Positions 3,660 to 5,855 of a DNA stretch of 5,855 nt are shown here, piece by piece. Position 1 is the stretch's first letter. Every line of letters starts with the position of its first letter. The stretch comes from an uncultured Bacilli bacterium. Its GTDB lineage: Bacteria; Bacillota_I; Bacilli_A; RF39; UBA660. Under the pieces are notes generated by a model, which saw only the letters and a list, made by a program, of their open reading frames with translations, searched no databases and was not told where the DNA came from. The position numbers and the translations under genes were made by a program. The stretch covers positions 1 to 5,855 of the forward strand of contig CAPZYV010000057.1 in the NCBI GenBank assembly GCA_948750805.1. Reading direction: 5' to 3'.

Positions 3660-5297
3660 ATGTTCGAAGACAAAAGATATACTAATGCGAATAAAAATAG
3701 ATTTTTTATACCTGAAGATAATAATACAGGGCTACATAATAGTAATGATAATTTGAATTTCAATGAGGAAAAAAGTTTTCAACCTCGATTACCTAAAGAA
3801 ACTAAAGAAAAAAAGCCAAAAAAATTTAAAGGTTTAGCAATATTTCTTATTTTAATTATTATATTATTTGTATTATTAATAACTTTATTTGGCTTAATTC
3901 ATTTTTTATCTTCTCCTGCTAAAATTTATATAGCAACATTTGATAATATTTATAATTTAGCTAATGAATATTTAAAAGCCAGTGATAATAATAAATTAAG
4001 TTATGATAAAAAAGAAGATATTTTAACTAATATGGGAACATTTAATTTTTATACTGATTATCCTGTAATAGATTCTTTTAGTAGTTTTAATTATGAATAT
4101 AAAACGGTTTTAGATAATAAAAATGAACAGTTTGATGGAAATTTGGTTTTAAAAAATGGTAATGATAGTCTTTTAGATATAAAAGCATATTTAAGAGAAA
4201 ATAAAATTTATTTACAAGATTATCATATTTATAGTGAAATAATTAATTTAGGAGACTTTAAAGTAAATTTTGATAATTTTAAAAAAAGTTATGAGTATAA
4301 AGATATGATAAATTTACTTAATTGTTTTAAAACAACATTAGCTTCATATATAGTAAATGATAACTTATCTAAAGAAAAAGAAACAATTAAAGTTAATAAT
4401 AAAAGTGTTAAAGTTACTAGTAATATTTTTAAATTAAGTGAAGAGCAAACTAAAGAATTTGTGAAAGTGTTTTTAGAAAATTTAATAGATGATGAGGATG
4501 CTTTAAAATGTATTATTAATTTAAGTGGAAATTCTAGAAAAGAAACTATTTCAATGTTAAAAGAAATAAAGAGTAATGGTAGTTTAATGAACAATTTAAA
4601 AACTATTGAAATGAGAATTTTTACAGAAGGGTTAGCTAATAATTTTATTGGTTTTAAAATAAGTTATGATAAAAAAGATATTATAAAATATTTTAAGGAA
4701 GAAAATGGATATAATTTTGATGTTATAAAAGATAATATTAGATTAACTTTCGAAAGTAAAGAAAATATTAATGATATAAAATTATATTTTGATGAAGATG
4801 ATATATTGAAAGCTAAAGTTTCTAAGGAAGAAGATACTATTAAAACAGAATTTGTTATGAGATATGAAGATGAGAATAATAATTTTTATGAATTAGATGG
4901 GACAATTTCTTCTGTTGTAAAAAGAATAGGAGATAAAAGGCAAACTCACAAATTAAGTGTAAATGTTGATACTGTTTTAAATGATAAAGATTATAATTTT
5001 AAATTAGAACTTAATAATACAACGCAAGTTGGTGGTAAAGTTGCTAATGCTAGTATTAATAATGCTAGAGTTATTGAAGAGCTAAATAATAATGAACTTA
5101 AAGTAATTGATAAAAATATTAGGGCTGCTTTTAATAAAACCCCTTTATATAACTTATATGAAAGTACATTAGCTAAAAATATAGAAAGTAAACTATATTG
5201 TGATAAAGCTTATGATTGTTCTTGTAATGAAAATGGTTGTACTTGTAAATATATAGGACAATATAATGTAGAAAAAGAAGTTATTTGTAAAATTTAA
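3660..5297 (+). CDS. Large single-pass membrane protein with C-terminal cysteine cluster, function unknown
   Basis: This 545-residue protein has three parts. Residues 1-57 are polar and cytoplasmic, ending in a strongly basic stretch (KETKEKKPKKFKG) that fits the positive-inside rule. Residues 58-84 are a long hydrophobic membrane helix (LAIFLILIIILF...). Residues 85-545 are an Asn/Lys/Asp/Glu-rich extracellular domain with alternating strand-like stretches (DGNLVLKNG, LDIKAYLREN, KIYLQDYHIY, GFKISYDKK, IKLYFDEDD, KLSVNVDTVL, FKLELNNTTQ) suggesting a beta-rich fold. The last 32 residues carry six cysteines at 514, 520, 522, 527, 529 and 543 (C-x5-C-x-C-x4-C-x-C-x13-C), pointing to disulfides or metal binding. 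No catalytic motif is seen. It resembles, from memory, unnamed surface proteins of uncultured Bacilli. An envelope role is inferred only. The ATG follows an AAAGGGTGA site and the frame is clean. Confidence 0.85.
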   Translation: MFEDKRYTNANKNRFFIPEDNNTGLHNSNDNLNFNEEKSFQPRLPKETKEKKPKKFKGLAIFLILIIILFVLLITLFGLIHFLSSPAKIYIATFDNIYNLANEYLKASDNNKLSYDKKEDILTNMGTFNFYTDYPVIDSFSSFNYEYKTVLDNKNEQFDGNLVLKNGNDSLLDIKAYLRENKIYLQDYHIYSEIINLGDFKVNFDNFKKSYEYKDMINLLNCFKTTLASYIVNDNLSKEKETIKVNNKSVKVTSNIFKLSEEQTKEFVKVFLENLIDDEDALKCIINLSGNSRKETISMLKEIKSNGSLMNNLKTIEMRIFTEGLANNFIGFKISYDKKDIIKYFKEENGYNFDVIKDNIRLTFESKENINDIKLYFDEDDILKAKVSKEEDTIKTEFVMRYEDENNNFYELDGTISSVVKRIGDKRQTHKLSVNVDTVLNDKDYNFKLELNNTTQVGGKVANASINNARVIEELNNNELKVIDKNIRAAFNKTPLYNLYESTLAKNIESKLYCDKAYDCSCNENGCTCKYIGQYNVEKEVICKI

Positions 5298-5351
5298 AAA
5301 GAGTAATTTTAAACTATAGTAGTTGTTTTGTAAGTAGTTCTATTCTTTTTA
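5295..5351 (+). terminator. Weak possible terminator after the 3660 gene
   Basis: TAAAAAGAGTA (5295-5305) and TATTCTTTTTA (5341-5351) can pair over 11 positions with one G-U, around a 35-base loop that itself holds a small hairpin (AACTA at 5312-5316, TAGTT at 5320-5324). The T-run is part of the stem, not after it, and the stem is almost all A-T, so this is a weak call. Confidence 0.3.
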
Positions 5352-5417
5352 CTAATATATATGCAATAGATTTTAAAATAATGAATTTCCTAATATAAAA
5401 ATAGAAGGAGGTAAGAT

Positions 5418-5855
5418 ATGCAATTTGAAGAAAAAACAAAAAGTTATAAGAGTGAAATAGTAATAGGATTAAGTATATTTGTAATACTAGTTATAGGATT
5501 AATCATCAAATTAACATTTGCAAAATATAGCTTAGTAAAAAATATTAAAGTAACAGAAGAAGATATTAATTATAAACTTCTAGATTCTAAAATGTTAGCT
5601 ATGTATAAAAATGATGGTAATGATGATATTGAAATAGATACTATGCCTGAATCAGGATATGTGATAAATGAGACTAAAAGTTATTGTACACTTGATAATA
5701 TAAATAAAGATAGTAATGCAAAGTTATATACTGATGAAAATGGGAAACATGTAATATCAGGCTTATCAAAATCAAGTAAATGTTACTTATATTTCGATAA
5801 AATAAGAACGAAGAAAGTAAAAACCGCATTAGGAACAATTGAAGTAAACTTAGAT
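5418..5855 (+). CDS. Membrane-anchored protein with extracellular cysteine-pair domain, N-terminal part (cut by window edge)
   Basis: The frame is open for 146 codons to the right edge with no stop, so the gene continues beyond the window. It starts at the ATG at 5418 behind a perfect AAGGAGGT (5405-5412). Residues 1-12 are charged and cytoplasmic. About 14-35 form one membrane helix (IVIGLSIFVILVIGLII). The rest is extracellular. Residues 76-127 form a compact unit: MPESGYVINETKSYC (Cys90), a DENGKHVISGL turn, then SKSSKCYLYFDK (Cys122). The pattern G-Y-x(4)-T-K-S-x-C ... K-C-x-L-Y-F resembles, from memory, a domain seen in surface or pilin-like proteins of uncultured Bacilli, with the two cysteines likely disulfide-bonded. 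The function is unknown. It follows two other single-anchor proteins. No convincing promoter is visible in 5298-5417, so it may depend partly on readthrough. Confidence 0.8.
   Translation, partial: MQFEEKTKSYKSEIVIGLSIFVILVIGLIIKLTFAKYSLVKNIKVTEEDINYKLLDSKMLAMYKNDGNDDIEIDTMPESGYVINETKSYCTLDNINKDSNAKLYTDENGKHVISGLSKSSKCYLYFDKIRTKKVKTALGTIEVNLD

Noticed and set aside
4289..4594. 101-codon open frame on the minus strand
   Set aside because: It lies wholly inside the 545-residue gene, has no ribosome site or promoter, and its Leu/Ile/Ser-rich product is what antisense reading of AT-rich DNA gives.
5352..5417. Promoter for the gene at 5418, using TAATAT at 5391-5396
   Set aside because: Both the -10 and the best -35 (TAGATT at 5367-5372) match poorly, and such AT-rich DNA gives similar matches everywhere.
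1..5855. Alternative genetic code with UGA read as tryptophan
   Set aside because: All tryptophans in SufB, SSB and the minus-strand protein are TGG and no gene has an in-frame TGA; the stops seen are TAA or TAG.
1..5855. CRISPR arrays, tRNA or rRNA genes, insertion sequences or transposases
   Set aside because: I found no regularly spaced repeats, cloverleaf-like sequence, transposase motifs or paired terminal repeats in the window.

Overview
The window comes from a very AT-rich, low-GC Gram-positive-type bacterium. Shine-Dalgarno sites are strong (AAGGAGG), promoters fit a sigma-A consensus, and SufB, SSB and the XRE regulator all resemble Bacillota/Bacilli proteins. All seven tryptophan codons checked are TGG and no frame contains an internal TGA, so the ordinary bacterial code fits and a Mycoplasma-type UGA=Trp code does not. 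An uncultured gut-type Bacilli or Mollicutes-related lineage is my inference and is not proven here.

Layout. Positions 1-420 hold two closely packed minus-strand genes of unknown function; the second runs off the left edge. They diverge from sufB (521-1816), the scaffold subunit of the SUF iron-sulfur assembly machine, and two back-to-back promoters fill the space between. Then come a tail-less single-stranded DNA-binding protein (1955-2287), an XRE-family regulator (2396-2755), and three consecutive genes for proteins with one N-terminal membrane segment: 2807-3589 (a probable degenerate polysaccharide-deacetylase-like protein), 3660-5297 (545 residues with a C-terminal cysteine cluster) and 5418 to the right edge (membrane-anchored, with a cysteine pair). 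No gene-free stretch reaches 300 bases; the longest, 1817-1954, holds a terminator and the ssb promoter.

How it works together. No pathway links all the genes. Five of the six plus-strand genes have a plausible promoter of their own and a short leader, so the plus strand reads as a row of single-gene units and not as an operon. The right half may be a cell-envelope module. sufB stands apart from the sufC/D/S/U genes it normally sits with. The most interesting regulatory structure is a perfect 11-base inverted repeat that spans both the -10 box and the ribosome binding site of ssb. I do not see a clearly new multi-gene system. The best candidates for new biology are this hairpin/operator, the divergent sufB promoter region and the three unusual membrane proteins.
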